A stretch of DNA of 64,000 nt from Ochotona curzoniae (lineage: Eukaryota; Chordata; Mammalia; Lagomorpha; Ochotonidae), in the NCBI RefSeq assembly GCF_017591425.1, contig NW_024466599.1:72148501-72212500 (forward strand). Reading direction: 5' to 3'. The notes beneath the pieces are model-generated. The model worked only from the letters and a program-made list of their open reading frames with translations, was not told the origin of the DNA and did not search any database. The position numbers and the translations under genes are program-made. Positions within the stretch are counted from its first letter, which is position 1. Every line of letters starts with the position of its first letter. Shown one piece after another: positions 1-12,938 of this stretch.

Positions 1-920
1 CCAGCCTCAGCTCTCTGATCATCCACCCCGACAGTGGTTGGCCTTTGATTAATGTGTGTGTTAGCTGGAGACCAAGCACTCAGTGGGCACTCCATCACCT
101 GGGTCCTACCCTGGGTCATGCCATGAGCAAGAGGGCTAGGCTGCATCCTTCAAGTTTTAAAGTCCTTAAGGCTGCTGAGCTATGACTCAAGGTTAGAACG
201 CATGCAAAGGCTCTCAGAGGGCTGCCACTATCAAGTTCAAGTACATTCAGGAAAGGAAAGTTATGAACACACTGGCTGCAGACAAATGCCTGGAGGTCCA
301 AAGTTCGGGAATAGATGGAGGTGAGGGCACTTGGCCCTAATGGAGAGGTCTAATACAACACCAAATCTTGTGCTAACCCAGAAACCCTCTCCACAGAGGT
401 AGAAGAGAAAAGGAACGATGTCATTACTAAACAAACAGGAAAGTACAACGTAATATGCATCATGGCAATCTGCTAGGAGATTGCAAAGACGGAAGGAAAT
501 CTCACCCATTCCTACAGCCAGGCCGACACTACCAGGTCGTGCAGCACCTAGTCTTCAGGGAGGAAGGCCTGGCAGCACCTTATGGTAGGCAGAGTTCATC
601 TTAAATTCACCTGATTAATGACCTCAACAGGAGATAATTCTATAATTTAGAGCAAGGTAACTGCCAAAGTTAGGCTCCTGTTTTCCCTGGAAATTCGGAA
701 ACAGGGGTGCTCTCTCTTTTTACTTGGATATTTACTTGTCAAAAGAGGTATCTCCTAGCTCTGCTGGAAAGACTTGTGTGGGTCATAAGGCTGACATGCA
801 GCTCTTTGGGGCTCTAAAAAGAAGATAAATTTCAAAGACACAGAGCAAAGAATGTACCATTACAAGGTTTTGAAATGCCTTAAGAACTGAAAGGGGGAGA
901 AATACCATTTTTTTTTAAAA
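1..920. other. No gene or repeat recognised
   Basis: Only short, mutually shadowing reading frames. No splice-supported exon and no repeat family I can name. Confidence 0.5.
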
Positions 921-1235
921 AAAAAGATTTATTTGTTTTTATTGTAAAGTCAGATATGCAGAGAGGAGGAGAGACAGAGAGGAAGATCTTCCATATAATG
1001 ATTCACTCCGCAAGTGAGCACAACGGCTGGTCCGGAGCCAGGATCCAGGAACTTCTGTCAGGTCTCCCACACGGGTGCTGGGTCCCAAGGCTTGGGCCGT
1101 CTTCGACTGCTTTCCCAGGCCACAAGCAGGGAGCTGGAAGGGAAGTGTGGCTGCTGGCATTAGAACCAGTGCCCATATGGGATCCTTGTGTGTTCATGGT
1201 GAGGACTTAAGCTGCAAGGCCACCATACCGGGCCC
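921..1235 (-). mobile_element. CSINE, full length, young subfamily
   Basis: It begins with the tail side 'aaagatttatttgttttt', passes 'ggaagatcttccatataatg' and 'cgactgctttcccaggcc', and ends with the head 'ccataccgggcccag'. Confidence 0.9.
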
Positions 1236-2040
1236 AGAGAAATCTCAGATTTTTAAACACAGGACATTCAGCCTCTTTTGTTCATCCACCCTTGCATTGT
1301 CCTTAGCAGGGAAATGAACAGAAGTTGGGAGTAGTAGAAAGGAGCAAGACCTCAGGGAGGGATACCATTGTCGTGATTTAGACAGAGTGAGGATAGATAG
1401 CCAGAGGAAGCCAGGGCTGCAACCAGGGGATGGCAGACGTGGACTTGGTCTTCCAAGGGACTCTATGGCTAATGAAGTAGCTGAAGCTATGGAGGTGTGG
1501 GGCTAAGGCACATAAAGCTGGAAAGCCACAACGTGTCTCTAAAATGCCAATATTAACCAGTCCAGAGTCAGAGAGCTATCCAGTGAGCCACAGACTTGCA
1601 TTTTCATGTTAGATTTGCATGCCATGAGGGACATTGGATAAAGCTGAAGCTTAACACAGATGTTCCAACCAGGATGAGTGGCCACAGTCTAATGGGGGCC
1701 CAGGGACCTAAGACCCACCAGGTTGAATCCATCACTCATAGGTGCCATGCGCACTGGGCCTGACTCTGTTCTAGTCCATGGCTTCAGACCCACCCCCCTG
1801 TCGAGTCATCCAGCTTCTGTAAGCATCTGAAAGTTCCAGGCTCTGAGCCTGCAGAAGGCTCCATGGTTCTAGCTGGAATCTGGGAGGAAAGCAAGACTGC
1901 TTCCAGCTCCTCATCGCCTGCTCCTGCCTTCTCTTCCTCACTCTGCAGGGTGCCCATGCTGCATTCTGAGAAAAGACACGCACATTGCCTGACTAGCTCT
2001 TGTTCTACTTTAGATGTGCATCTTTGTTCCTTCTCCTGTG
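1236..2040. other. No gene recognised
   Basis: Unique-looking sequence between two CSINEs, with nothing that stands out. Confidence 0.5.
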
Positions 2041-2048
2041 AGTGTGTG

Positions 2049-2105
<57 letters not shown>
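2041..2105. repeat. GT then GA microsatellite
   Basis: About 28 bases of GT repeat with one GC step are followed by about 35 bases of GA repeat. Confidence 0.95.
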
Positions 2106-2106
<1 letters not shown>

Positions 2107-2325
2107 CTCAAGTGCTGGAGGTAAGGCTGGGGAGCCAGTAACATAATCCAGGTCTTCATCCTGAGTGGCAGAATCCAGACACCTTAGACATCACTGCTTC
2201 CTTCCAGGATCTACATTAGCTGGAAGATGGAGTCGGGAGCAGGAGGCTAGTCCTGAACCCAGGAAGTCCAATGTGATCTGGTGGAGGTGTAACAGGTGCG
2301 CCAATGCCTGTTCCACAGCATACAG
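2050..2325 (-). mobile_element. Older CSINE in antisense with a GT/GA microsatellite at its tail
   Basis: The dinucleotide run at 2041-2105 occupies the tail position. The body is diverged ('aggatctacattagctgg', 'gtgccaatgcctgttccac'-like head). Confidence 0.5.
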
Positions 2326-2761
2326 GCTGATGGCTTCTCTTGTGGGGTCTGAGGCTCTCTTTCAAGCTCACCTGGGCAGATGGGTAAAATGCAGGTGCTT
2401 GGGCCTGTTCTACTTATAAAACAGGAAGACTGTGGGGGTGGAGGGACAGGTCCAGGAATCTGTATTTCTGTCTGTTCTCCCCTCTGTTTCCTACATGGGT
2501 AGAGTTGAGAAAAAGGCTCCTCCAGACAGCTGGCCTAGGGACCTGACTGTTCTAGAAGTCAGATGCTGTGGTTACCTCTCACTCTGGGGTGACTTCATTC
2601 CACCAACACGAGAGAATCCTGCCCAGAACTTTGTGGAGATTTTCACAAGGAAAGATTACCGAAGCGGAAACAAGTGCAGGCTCTTTAATCCAGAGCTTGC
2701 TGTTGTCAGGGGTTTGGTTGCTGACACTTGACATTTTTTAAAAAGATTTTATTTATGTTTT

Positions 2762-3048
2762 GGGGCCCAGGGTGGTAGCCTAGCGGCTCAAGTCCTTGCC
2801 TTGCACATGCCAGGATCCCAAATGCGCACTAGTTCATATCCCACTTCCCTTCCAGCTCCCTGTTTGTGGCCTGGGAAAGCAGTCAAGGACAGCCCAAAGC
2901 CTTGGGACCCAGCACCCGTGAGGGAGACCTAAAACAAGCTCCTGGCTTCGGCTGTTATGGCCACTTGGGGTGTATGAAAAATCTTTCTGTCTCTCTTTCT
3001 CTCTGTAGATCTGCCTTTCCAATGAAAATAAGTAACATCTTAAAAAAA
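2762..3048 (+). mobile_element. CSINE, full length
   Basis: The head is 'ggggcccagggtggtagcct', then 'cctgggaaagcagtcaagg' and a tail ending in 'gtaacatcttaaaaaaa'. The A/T-rich pieces on both sides may be an older CSINE into which it inserted. Confidence 0.88.
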
Positions 3049-5679
3049 TGATATTTATTATTAATTTATTAATTGCAAAGTACAATTGCAGAGAGAAGGA
3101 AACAGATCTGGGTGTGGCCCAGGTTTCAGTGGGAGGGAAGCAATGTGTGTTCCAGTAGAAATGTGTGTATCATCCATGGTGCACCATCCAAGAGGAGTGT
3201 CGGGGTCTAACCCTACTTACAGTCTAGGAGCCATTTTACAACACTGAGTAAACTGTGAAGAACTACTAGATACACAAGTGCCTTCTGTCTCACAATGATT
3301 TAACTGGCTTCCCTCCACCTCCTTGAAGAATCCAGTTTTGTATTCATTTGTAATTCATCCCAACATTGCTTCCTCCATAGAGATCTGTGGGGTTTCTTGG
3401 AAGTTTTCTTTGATCTCACTGTAACATCTGCTTGCATCCTTATGTCCTGTGAGCAAACTATGTGTTTAGTTTTACATTTGTCTAAGAATCGTAGTTCCAC
3501 TTCTCTCTCTCTCTCTCTTTTTAGCAAAACCCTCTTTCTAACACAGGGTGTTTGTATTTGCTTTGGGTGTAGGGTCAGGGTTGAGAAGACAGATGGCTGC
3601 AAAAGATGCTGGAGACCCGCCCCAGAGCAGGCTGGGCTCCAGGGCCAAGGGAAGCTTCAAGGCAGGGCTGTCTTGGGGCATTTGTTGTCACTCCTGGCGG
3701 GAAGCCATGGACATGGTGGTGAGGCCCTTCCTACACATTTGATCCTGAGGATGGATTTTCTCCCAATATTTGCCTTCAGGCTGAGATGGATTGCTCACCT
3801 GCTCTGACTAAGGTATATGCACATTTGGGATTGGAAGGTTGGGGAGAGGTCTGGGAAACTCAGGGCAAGATTTAATTTGATGTGAGAAAATTAGGGAATG
3901 CAAAATATCTTGTGTCACAAATTCATGGTGCAAATGCGTGACTGCTCCATTTGGGAGGTTGGCCTGGGCTTACAATGTGTGTCTGTGCAGCATGGGTCTG
4001 TCTGTTCCGATGAGTCCTTACAAAGGCAAGGCAGGTTTTGGAGATCTGTGCACAGTAGTGCTGAGAAAGAACAGTTGTGGAAGGTGGTTTCAACGATCAT
4101 ACTTCAAACTTAGAAGGACTTTAGCAGCAGTAGCAGCAACAGTGGCAACATGAGAAATTTGCTGCAACAAAACAGAATCAAAAAACCCCCAAATAGTAAC
4201 CCATCCAGAATAAAGAAGGGTACAAGGAAATGATGTACGTGGGGATAGGGCATGGGCCAATGTGATGGACAGGCTCACCTGACAATTAGGAAAACAACAA
4301 AGTATATGCAGAGTGTTTGGGGTAATTTGAGGGAAGAAAGCAGACTGCCCTGGGCAGGAAGGCTGGAACATTGACCTGTTGGTGTATCTGAAATGGTGGG
4401 CAGTGGTGGAAACCCTGGGTAGCTAAGAAATGACATTGCTACAGACAGGCTCCTAAAGAGTTCAAAACACCAGAACACTTCTTTGGACACCTGTCAGAGA
4501 ACAGGTTGTTGTAGCTCGTTTCAAAGCTACCACGTGTGGGACTTGAGGACGGACAGAAAAGTTCCTTGATTTGGAAAGTGAGAGTTTGAGTGTATAAAAG
4601 GACAAGGGTTAGCATATACACAAAAATAGAACTTTGACCCATAATCTGCAGCAACCACACAGGAAACCCACTCATTAGCCCTAGGAACTGGCCCAGGGAG
4701 CCAGCCTGCTCTAAACCAGACTTGTAGAAAGCCAGAAGACTTCTCTAGCAACAAATCCAGGAAACGCAACAACAACCCTTGTCACAGTTGGCCCCACACC
4801 AGCCTTTGCTGACAGTCACCCTGGTTATTATTTTTATGTGACTCAGCCAGTGTTTGTAGCTTATCAGGGAGTATGAACTTGGAAATTACCTTACAAGTTG
4901 TTGGGTATGACTACTGCTTTTAATTAAGAAGTTTGATATTGAAAGTTTAAATATCTTCCTGCACTTTTCTTTTTTACAATAGGGTTAAAAAATCTTAAAA
5001 GTGAAGCTGGATGATTATAATAAAGAAGATTAATGTTGGTTGTCCCTCGCTTTTATTCACACCTTAAATGGCTAAACCATCGAGGGAAGGGAATGTGGGA
5101 GTTGAGAATGTGGCGTGGAGAGATACCGGGTGATTTTTCATGTGCTGACACACACGTTACGGGTGTATGTCATATACATATGATCTTTCCAGGTGATTCA
5201 GTGGGAGAACTGATTCAGCTCAGGAACAAGGCTACATGGGGAAATATGTGGTGACGGTGAAGAGAGCAAAAGGATATATTAGCAAATATTAAATACTTGA
5301 CCAAGTTAGACACAAATTACAGTTCGAAGGAGCTTCCTGCAGGCATTTTCTTAATCATGTCCTTTACAATGTCCACGTGAAGCAAATGAAGCTGCAGGAG
5401 GTCAAAAGTAAACTGAGTTCTGAGCAGGAGAAACTCCGAGTAGCCTTTGGAAGTTTAGACAGTTTTGCCGGTTTCCTGAGCTGCGCGATAATGGACGCTG
5501 ACTGCTTGCCTATTTTTCAAGGGATTAACACATAAGGTGGAATGAAATATTTGAAGATTATTTACGAACTGAAAGACTGATTTGTCTTTTTCCAGTTGAT
5601 ATAATATTTGTACTTACTGGTGGGTGCAGAATTATCACTGGCCATGTTTCTAATGCACAATGATTGAACCAAGGTAAAT
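3049..5679. other. No gene recognised
   Basis: The first 60 bases may be the remains of an older reversed CSINE. Short CT and CAG-rich patches occur at 3503-3520 and 4120-4150. Reading frames are short and unsupported. Confidence 0.5.
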
Positions 5680-6250
5680 AGCATTTCTGTCCCCTCCAAT
5701 AGGATCATTTCTATGTGTTTGGGACCTTCAAAGTCTTTTATCCTAGCTGCTTTGGAGTGAGTGGATACTCAATGGCTGTAAGTCACAGTTACCCTACTGC
5801 TGTAGGACATTAGAACTACAGCCCTTGTCCGTGTTTACTTCCACTTTCCCTCCACACTCAATCTTTCCAAGCTTCTTGTGACAGCCAGTCTACGGTCTAC
5901 TTCTCTGTAATCTACTTTTTATGCGATTTCTGGGCTTTGGCATAGTTCTATTTTTCAGTTTTTTGAGAAACTTCCAAGTTGGTTTCCAGAATCACTATGC
6001 TGATTTACACTTGCCTTTTTTCTGCATATTCACCAACCTGGGTTATTTTTAATCTTTTGCATAATAGTAATTTTACCTGGCATAAGATGACATCTTGAGA
6101 TTTGTATTTGTAATTTCACTTGTGACTAGTGATGTTTTTTCATGTACTTGTTGGCCATTTATTTGTATGTCTTCTTTATAAGAAATACCTATGTGAGTCA
6201 TTTGTTCATTTTTAACTCGGATTACTTGTTTTCTTTCTAGTTACCCTACT
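5680..6250 (-). mobile_element. Old L1 fragment in antisense
   Basis: The stretch has the style of reversed L1 ORF2: 'catgtacttgttggccattt', 'gtatgtcttctttataag', 'catttgttcattttt'. It is highly diverged and its borders are approximate. Confidence 0.55.
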
Positions 6251-6279
6251 CTTGGCACTTGGTCCCAATTTACAACTGC

Positions 6280-6705
6280 CATAGTTTGAAAGTCATTTGT
6301 ACCCCAAGGGTTTCTATAGTACAAGCTTGTCTTCAGCGTGGGGATCCTGGGAGGTGATAATAATATCGGAAGGCGGCAGGACCTCTAAGGGGTAAGCCTG
6401 GGGTTGTTGGGGTGTGACTTTGGGAGGGATAAAGGTAACCTTTGTGGGACATTTAGTTCTTAGCAGAGTGAGTGGTTATGAGGGTGAGTGTGTCCAACCC
6501 CTGACTTGTTCTCTTGTCTCTCCATGTCTCTCTTTTATCCTCTCACATATACTCCTGCCGTTATAATACAGTGTGCCATGGGGTCCTCATGAGAGGCAAG
6601 CCAACACAGCCATTATGCCCTTGAACTCCCAGAACTTTGAGCTAAATAGACAAGTTCCCTTGCCTCAGGTATTTCATTACAGTAACCAATCAGAGAAAGG
6701 TAAAC
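6280..6705 (+). mobile_element. MaLR-type solo LTR
   Basis: The order of blocks matches an ERVL-MaLR LTR (MST or MLT1 type): 'cctgggaggtgat' early, 'tctcttgtctctccatg' in the middle, a tail like 'tcaggtatttcattacagta'. It is too diverged to assign a subfamily by eye. Confidence 0.5.
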
Positions 6706-7390
6706 ACGCTCTCCTCCCCAGTGAGCCAGACTGTCCCATTTTCACTTAGCACGCCTGCAGCTCCCCTGCATAACTGCCTCCAGTCAGGGACACTGGGCAG
6801 CATCTCTCCCGCCACTGTACAGCTTTCCTACTCTTCTACCTGCCTTTGATTGAATTCAAAATGCAAATGATGATGCTGATTTCTTGGTGATATCCAACTC
6901 TGGATAGTCTATTCTTGTCCTCTTTGTACAGTTTTCATTTGTTGTCTACAAAATCCTGGATCTGACCAGTGATGAATCTAAAACTGATTGGGCCATGCCA
7001 GCTGCAAGAGTGCCTCACTTGATCCACTCTTAGCAGCAGCAGGAGGAAAAGATTAGGGAGGAGGTAGTCGGAGCATAAGAGCAAGTGAGATAAAGCTTGG
7101 GGAAGGTTTTCAGGAGCTTTTCCCTAGACCCCATAGTGGTTGAAGTGGGAGGGAGTGAAAATTTTCCACAAGAATCACAGCCCAGACAGTTGCAAGGCAG
7201 TTTTAGAGTGGAGCCAAGGGGCAGAGAGCTGGCAAACAGGCCTGTGAGGCTGTTTCTAGAGACCGTAGGCATGTGCACAGGGCCTGGGGCTAGGAGGGGG
7301 AGACAAAAATCCATGGGCAGAAGGGAGATCTAGGCAGGTGGAGATGGCATGATTGAGCTGGTGATACACCTTTTTAAAGTAAAATATTCA

Positions 7391-7665
7391 CTTGGGACTG
7401 GGTGGTTAGTCTAGACTGGGGAAACCTTTTGTGCTCCACATTGAAATGCCTGAATTCAAGACGTGGCTCTGAATCTCGAGTCCAGTTTCCTTTCTGTGCA
7501 GACCCCAGAAGGCAGTGGAGATGGTTCAGGTAATTGTGTTCTTGCCATTGGGTCAAGTTTTAAGCTTTTGGATTGATCCTAGTCTAGCGCTAGCCATAGC
7601 AGCACGTGGGGAGTGAATCAGTGAGTGGGAATACTCTCTCTGAAATAAACAAAAGATAATAAAAT
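7391..7665 (+). mobile_element. Older diverged CSINE
   Basis: 'gactgggtggttagtct', 'ggcagtggagatggttcagg' and 'ggggagtgaatcagtgagtg' follow the CSINE order. Confidence 0.55.
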
Positions 7666-7926
7666 TTTTGCTGCTATCTCAGACTCAGGGAAAAGTTATA
7701 TGGATAGTAAACAGAATTCCTATATTATTCATCCAAATTCCTCCATGTTAACATTCTATTATCTTCATTTTGTCCTTCTCTTTCTCCCTCTCTTCCCTAA
7801 TCCTTGTGTGTGTATTTGTAATCCCCCCACACTGCCCAAATCATTAAAGGTACAAATAGGCATGCCACTCTTCTCCTAAATACTTCAGGATGTCTTTCCT
7901 TATAATAAAGAATTCTCATAAGTCTT

Positions 7927-8035
7927 CAAAAAGATAACTGAAAATTCATGTGGTGAAAAATTAGAAATGATGCATGGGTTTCAAAAGACTTTTGCTCCAA
8001 AATACATGTGTGGTTTAATTCCATTTTCCATGAAT
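7927..8035. repeat. Inverted-repeat-like AT-rich element
   Basis: The right end 'aattccattttccatgaa' matches the ends of the element near 54.9 kb. The left end is diverged. Confidence 0.3.
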
Positions 8036-9139
8036 AATTTGGCTAGCACACTGAGTATATACAGATTTTTCCTGTGCTTTCTCTCTGGCATTTGTTTTTG
8101 GTTAGATGCAAATCTGTGCCTTTGGTGGGCACAATAGCAGAAGACCAAGATTCTCTTGTTCTAAGAGGCAGTGAATTGACTTTCAAATTTTGTCCACGTC
8201 TGTGTGTGGTGGCCTGCGTGGCAATAGCCAGGGACTGCATGCACTCCAGTTTAGAAAGGTCAGGACAAAGGGATCAGCTGGACTTCTGGAAGGAAGTGTG
8301 TGTCCCAGAGGAGGCTTCTGCAGCCGTCTCTCAATCACTGAACTCTCGGAGCATGTGTAGTTTGTGAAAATGGTTACCTACATTAGAAATGGACATTTGG
8401 GAGAAGGGGGTTGGTCAGATTTAGAGAGCACCCTCTGTTCTCACATAAACAGCTTATCACTGCTGCCCTGTGCACTGGCATTCAGACATGGCCCCTGCTG
8501 GGGTCTGGTTGCCTAATGCTGGCCTGGCTTTTGCCCAAATAAATACCTCATGCCCGAGGGTACCTACAATGATGGAGAACTGGAAAGTTCTTGATCTTTC
8601 ACAACAGGATATCTGAACAGTCTTCTATCTTTCTCATGAAGGTTACTCTAACCAGGGTCTATGTGTATCCTTGGGCAAAAACCAATCTTATGCCTGCTTC
8701 ACTGGTAGTAATCTTGTAGAGAAGAGAAGGATCAGCCTCCATGACCTTCAGTTTCTTCTGGGATGAATGTTATCCATCAAGTGAGTTTTCAACTGATGTA
8801 AGTTCTTCTGTACTGCCACTGAGCATTTAAGAAAGCCCAAGAGTGCATCTTGGAGTTTTGCTTGAGGCAAGTTGGGTGTCTTGTGTCCTCTGGCCCTAAC
8901 AAACAGAACATACAGGTGGCACCGCAGTTTGAGTTCCCTTACCTGAAATGCTTAGGACCACAGTGTTTTGTTCTGGGTTTTGGGGGCAGGGTTTGGAATG
9001 TTAGAATATTACACAATAAAATTTTGGGGAGATGGGATTCAAGTTTAAATATGAAATTTATTTATGTTTCATAAATGCCATATCCACATAGACAAAAGAT
9101 AATTTGATGTAGTATTCCAATGTGTAAAATGCACATGAT

Positions 9140-9479
9140 GGGCCCACAGTGGTAGCCTAGTGGCTAAAGTTCTCACCTTGCATGCACCAGGATCCCATAT
9201 GGGTGCCAGTTCATATCCTGGTTGCTCCACTTCCCTTCTAGCTCCCTGCTTGTGGCCTGGGAAAGCAGTTGAGGATGGCCCAAACCCTTGGGACCCTGCA
9301 CCCATGTGGATAATTCAGAAGAAGCTCCTGGCTCCTGTCTTCAGATTGGCTCAGCTCCTGCTGTTGCGGTCACTTGGGGAGTGTACCAGCAGATGGATGA
9401 TCTTTCTCTATGTCTCACCTTCTTTCCGTAAATCTGCCTTTCCAGTAAAAATAAATAAATCTTAAAAAAATTAAAAAAA
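9140..9479 (+). mobile_element. CSINE, full length
   Basis: It runs from 'gggcccacagtggtagcct' through 'ggatcccatatgggtgcc' and 'gggaaagcagttgaggatgg' to an A-rich tail. Confidence 0.92.
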
Positions 9480-9524
9480 TATATGTATATATACATACAC
9501 AAAACAAAGATGAGGGGTTTTTCC

Positions 9525-9715
9525 ACTTGTGGCGTCACACCGATGCTCAGAGTTTCAGATTTGTCGCTGCATGTACCTGGATGACCTGGAAGAAGCTCTG
9601 ACTTCAGTTTTGGCTTGAGCTAGCTTTGATCACTACAGGCATTGGGCAGTGAACCAGTGGATGGAAGATCTCTTTCTCTGTGCCTCTACCTCTCTCTGTA
9701 TAACTCTTGATAGAA
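9525..9715 (+). mobile_element. Partial older CSINE, tail half
   Basis: 'gacctggaagaagctctgac', 'gcagtgaaccagtggatgg' and 'aagatctctttctctgtgc' match the CSINE body and tail. Confidence 0.6.
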
Positions 9716-9819
9716 AATTAACTGAAAAGTTTTGGATTTTAGAGTATTTCTGATTTTAAATTTTGGGATTAGGGATGCTAAGACATGTACGAAAGCAAAA
9801 TCCAGCTCGGGGTATAGAA

Positions 9820-9960
9820 CTGTGATTCTCCAACTCAGCTAAGCCATTGGAATATCCCCAGGAATCTTGTAAAAGTTTCAACACACAGATAGACTGTGAG
9901 TTGTCTGTGGTGGTGATGTCTGTGAGTTTCTGGGTGATGCCCAGAGTGAGAGTTACTGGA
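9820..9960 (+). mobile_element. Possible MER5-like remnant
   Basis: 'gtgattctccaactcagc', 'ccattggaatatccccagg' and 'gagtttctgggtgatgccc' are reminiscent of MER5. Weak. Confidence 0.3.
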
Positions 9961-10804
9961 GGAAGAAGCCTGATCCTGCAGGAGATTAGAGAGCTGAGTC
10001 CCAGCTCCTGCCACTATGGAGACAGGAGCCTCGGACAGGCAAGGAAAAGGCCAGAATGTTCTTCTGGGAGGGGTGAGTGTCAGGTAGGTGAGGGGTTCAT
10101 TGTACTGCGAACAGTACCAGCATGTTTGGCCACTTCACTTTGGGCCATCTCCTTCCAATGTCTTGGAAGAGCCCAGATGTGGCCTCTGACAAACAAGTCA
10201 TGGTTGAAGACTTAGGGTGGGGTCTGGCTCCAGTACTGACCAAGTGTTGTCCTCCCTCCCACACCCACCTCTCAACCAACGTACAGTTCCCTGGCCATCA
10301 TGGGAGGAAGGTGTTGATAGGGATAGGGCCCTGTTTAAGTGCTTCTAGAAACTTTCTCTGAAGTGTAAAGGTCTTGCTCATGTCCAGTTGCAATCTTTCT
10401 CCCTTTGCAGTTGTTGGATTGAGTGGAGGGGGACAGGGTGTGCCACCGTGGGGCTTCAACACCAGCCCAGCTCTGCCCTCTTCCCTCCGCAGAGAGTAGG
10501 AACACATGCAGGCCTGTGCTCTGAGCAAAGGTCCTTGGGAATACCACTTTCTGGTTCACAGGGCAGAAGGAGGATCCTGAAAGAACCAAGACAGTCATAC
10601 CCTCCTCCTTCTGAGGAGGAGGTCAGCATCAGAGCTTGGGGTTCAAGTTCTTGTTTCAGTGTCCATAAGGCTGTTGAAGGGCAGAGTTAAAAGGGCAAGT
10701 TTCTGGTTTGAATGTGGTCACGCTCCCAGCGGGCAGTGGAGTACATTTAGGGAAGCAGAGCCCGGGGAGGGAATAGTAGAGTTTGGAGTGCTTAGGTGCT
10801 TCTG

Positions 10805-10882
10805 GGTAGGCATCCTGATTCTGTTGTTTATCAGTGCTGTGACTTTGGGTTGCTGACTCTCATTTCCTTATCAGCTCTGGAA
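10805..10882 (+). mobile_element. Possible MIR fragment
   Basis: 'gtgctgtgactttgggttg' and 'ctctcatttccttatcagc' then 'tggaaaatgagc' resemble a diverged MIR. Confidence 0.4.
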
Positions 10883-11799
10883 AATGAGCTGCAGTGGCTC
10901 ACCGCTGACTGCTTCGAGCCAACCATTCATGTTGTGGGTTGAACCTGGCTCCTGCAGCATTAGAGAGAGCTCATTATCATCTCCTCCTCCTGCCTCTTTT
11001 TCTGGGAACTTGGGTGTGTGAGGAGGCTGGTCATGAGGCAGGAGAGTAAGTGGATTGTCTGCCACCCTAGGGCCCCAGTACCACTCCCCAGGCTCTAAGA
11101 TGTGTCTAGAAGGAGAAAGAGACCCATTTGCCACCTGCCACTCTCCTGCTGCTGCCTGCTCACCCTCCTTGTCTGCACTGTATATCACCTCCTTCCAAGC
11201 TCCTGGCCCCGCCTTTGCTTCCCCTGGGACCTTTACCAGGTGTCTGTACAGGCTGCATCGCAGCATGTGCAGGTTCCAGCCTGACTTGGGAGTGGAGCTT
11301 GGCAGGAGCAAGGTCGGAGGCTGATGCCACGCTGAGCCAGCTGCCTAGGGCATTCAAAATTCCCCCTGCATGTATCAGGCTGGGCTGCAGCACCTAGCAA
11401 TCCAGGCAGCCCAGGCTGGGAGCAAGGCAAATCTCTGTGTTCCAGGGTGGAATTTGCCACATGAAAACAGCCTTTCCCATCTGGCTGGGTCTGCTTGTTC
11501 TGTGCGTTCATTAGCTGATGGTAAGTTCCCGACTTGTACTGAGTGCTTCCAATCTTTTTTTTTTCTGAGATTATTCTAAAAGCTGATTTAGCCCTGAAGC
11601 AGCCCCATCCTTGGGGAAACCAGAAGATACAGAGGTTAAGCCAAGCTCAGTGGTCCTATTCTCCCTCACACCTTAAGGTTCGAATCAAGCTGGTGCCTAA
11701 CTAGCATTTGTGAAGCTGGCTGCTTTGTGTAGTTGGTCCCCACTCACTTACTCAAGTCTATTTCTAGGGTGTGTGTTCAAGCCTGGCAGTGCAGATTCT

Positions 11800-11865
11800 T
11801 CTTTATTAAGTTAAAATGATTTATTTATTTATGATTTATTAGTGAGAGCATGTGCGCGCGCTCAT

Positions 11866-11905
<40 letters not shown>

Positions 11906-12166
11906 ACCATCCATCTGCTGGTTCAATCTCCAAATGGCCACCACAGCTATGGTTGGGGTATATCAAAGGCAGGAACTCTATTGAGATATCACAAGCAGGT
12001 GGCAGGGATCCAAACATTTTGGTCATCATCCGCTGCCCTTAATGCACAGTAGCAGAAAGCTGGACTGGAAGTGGAACATTTGGAACTGGAATCAGTACTT
12101 TGACACGAGATGTTGATGGTGCAAGTGTTGCCTTAACCCACTGTGCCACAATGCTGACCCCAGCCA
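11800..12166 (-). mobile_element. Older CSINE with intact target duplication
   Basis: A GA microsatellite marks the tail. The 14-bp flanks gcagtgcagattct at 11786-11799 and 12167-12180 are identical. Confidence 0.85.
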
Positions 12167-12180
12167 GCAGTGCAGATTCT

Positions 12181-12694
12181 AATTCTGGGGTAGGATGATA
12201 GACAAAACTTCCAGCAACAGCCCAGCACCCCAAGTTGCAGTGGGCTGTGTCAGATGCGGGTCTCAGAGAAGACCCCGTGTGCTCAGCAGCCCAAGTGGGG
12301 AGAACCTCTCACCTACCTCGCCCAGGAAAGTGTCTGACTGGCCTCATTCCACTTGGCAGCAGTAGCAATCATTCACGTCCTGATGGAATGTAACAGGCTC
12401 AACCCTACTGAATGAAATGTGGCTTGCAAAGGGAAAGTGGTAAACAAACCCTGCCCGTCTTGGCAGGGCACAGACCACTCCTGATGGAACAGCTCTGTTG
12501 CTACATGTTACGGAGTCAGGGATGGCTCCATTCTTGTTAGTGGTATTTACCATGTTTTATCCTCTATTTTCATCTTCTGAGAATATGGAGGGGAGAACCA
12601 TACAATGTTGTCCATAAAATGTCTCCTTAGGGTCCTTACTCAATCCCCACCCCCGCCATTGTGGGTGAATGGATGTCCAGTTCCTAGAAGAAGT
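12181..12694. other. No gene recognised
   Basis: No family or coding signal is visible. Confidence 0.5.
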
Positions 12695-12938
12695 GTATTA
12701 GTTTTGCAAGATTGCCATAACAAAGGTATCATAGAGCGAGTGGCTTGGAACAACAGAGTCCCAGAGGATAGGAGGCTGAGGGCAGGTGTCAGCAGGGCTG
12801 TGGGCTCTCTTCCTGTTGGCTTTAGGAAAGCATCCCTCCTCACCTCTTCAGCTCCTGGGGTTTACGGCAATGTTAGAGCCCCTCGGCTCACAGAGGCATT
12901 ACTGTGTCACATCGGGCATTTCCTTGTATATTTTCACA

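Larger units (their letters stand above)
6706..9139. other. Mostly unassigned intergenic sequence
   Basis: Apart from the old CSINE at 7391-7665 and the inverted-repeat-like element near 8 kb, I see no gene. Reading frames up to 97 codons have no domain or splice support. Confidence 0.5.
9716..11799. other. Mostly unassigned intergenic sequence
   Basis: Overlapping frames of 122 and 146 codons on opposite strands (9847-10215, 10871-11311) reflect GC-rich sequence, not a recognised protein. Possible MER5 and MIR pieces are listed separately. Confidence 0.5.

Noticed and set aside
1863..2141. ORF with Cys-Val and Arg-Glu repeats
   Set aside because: The repeats are the translated GT and GA microsatellite.
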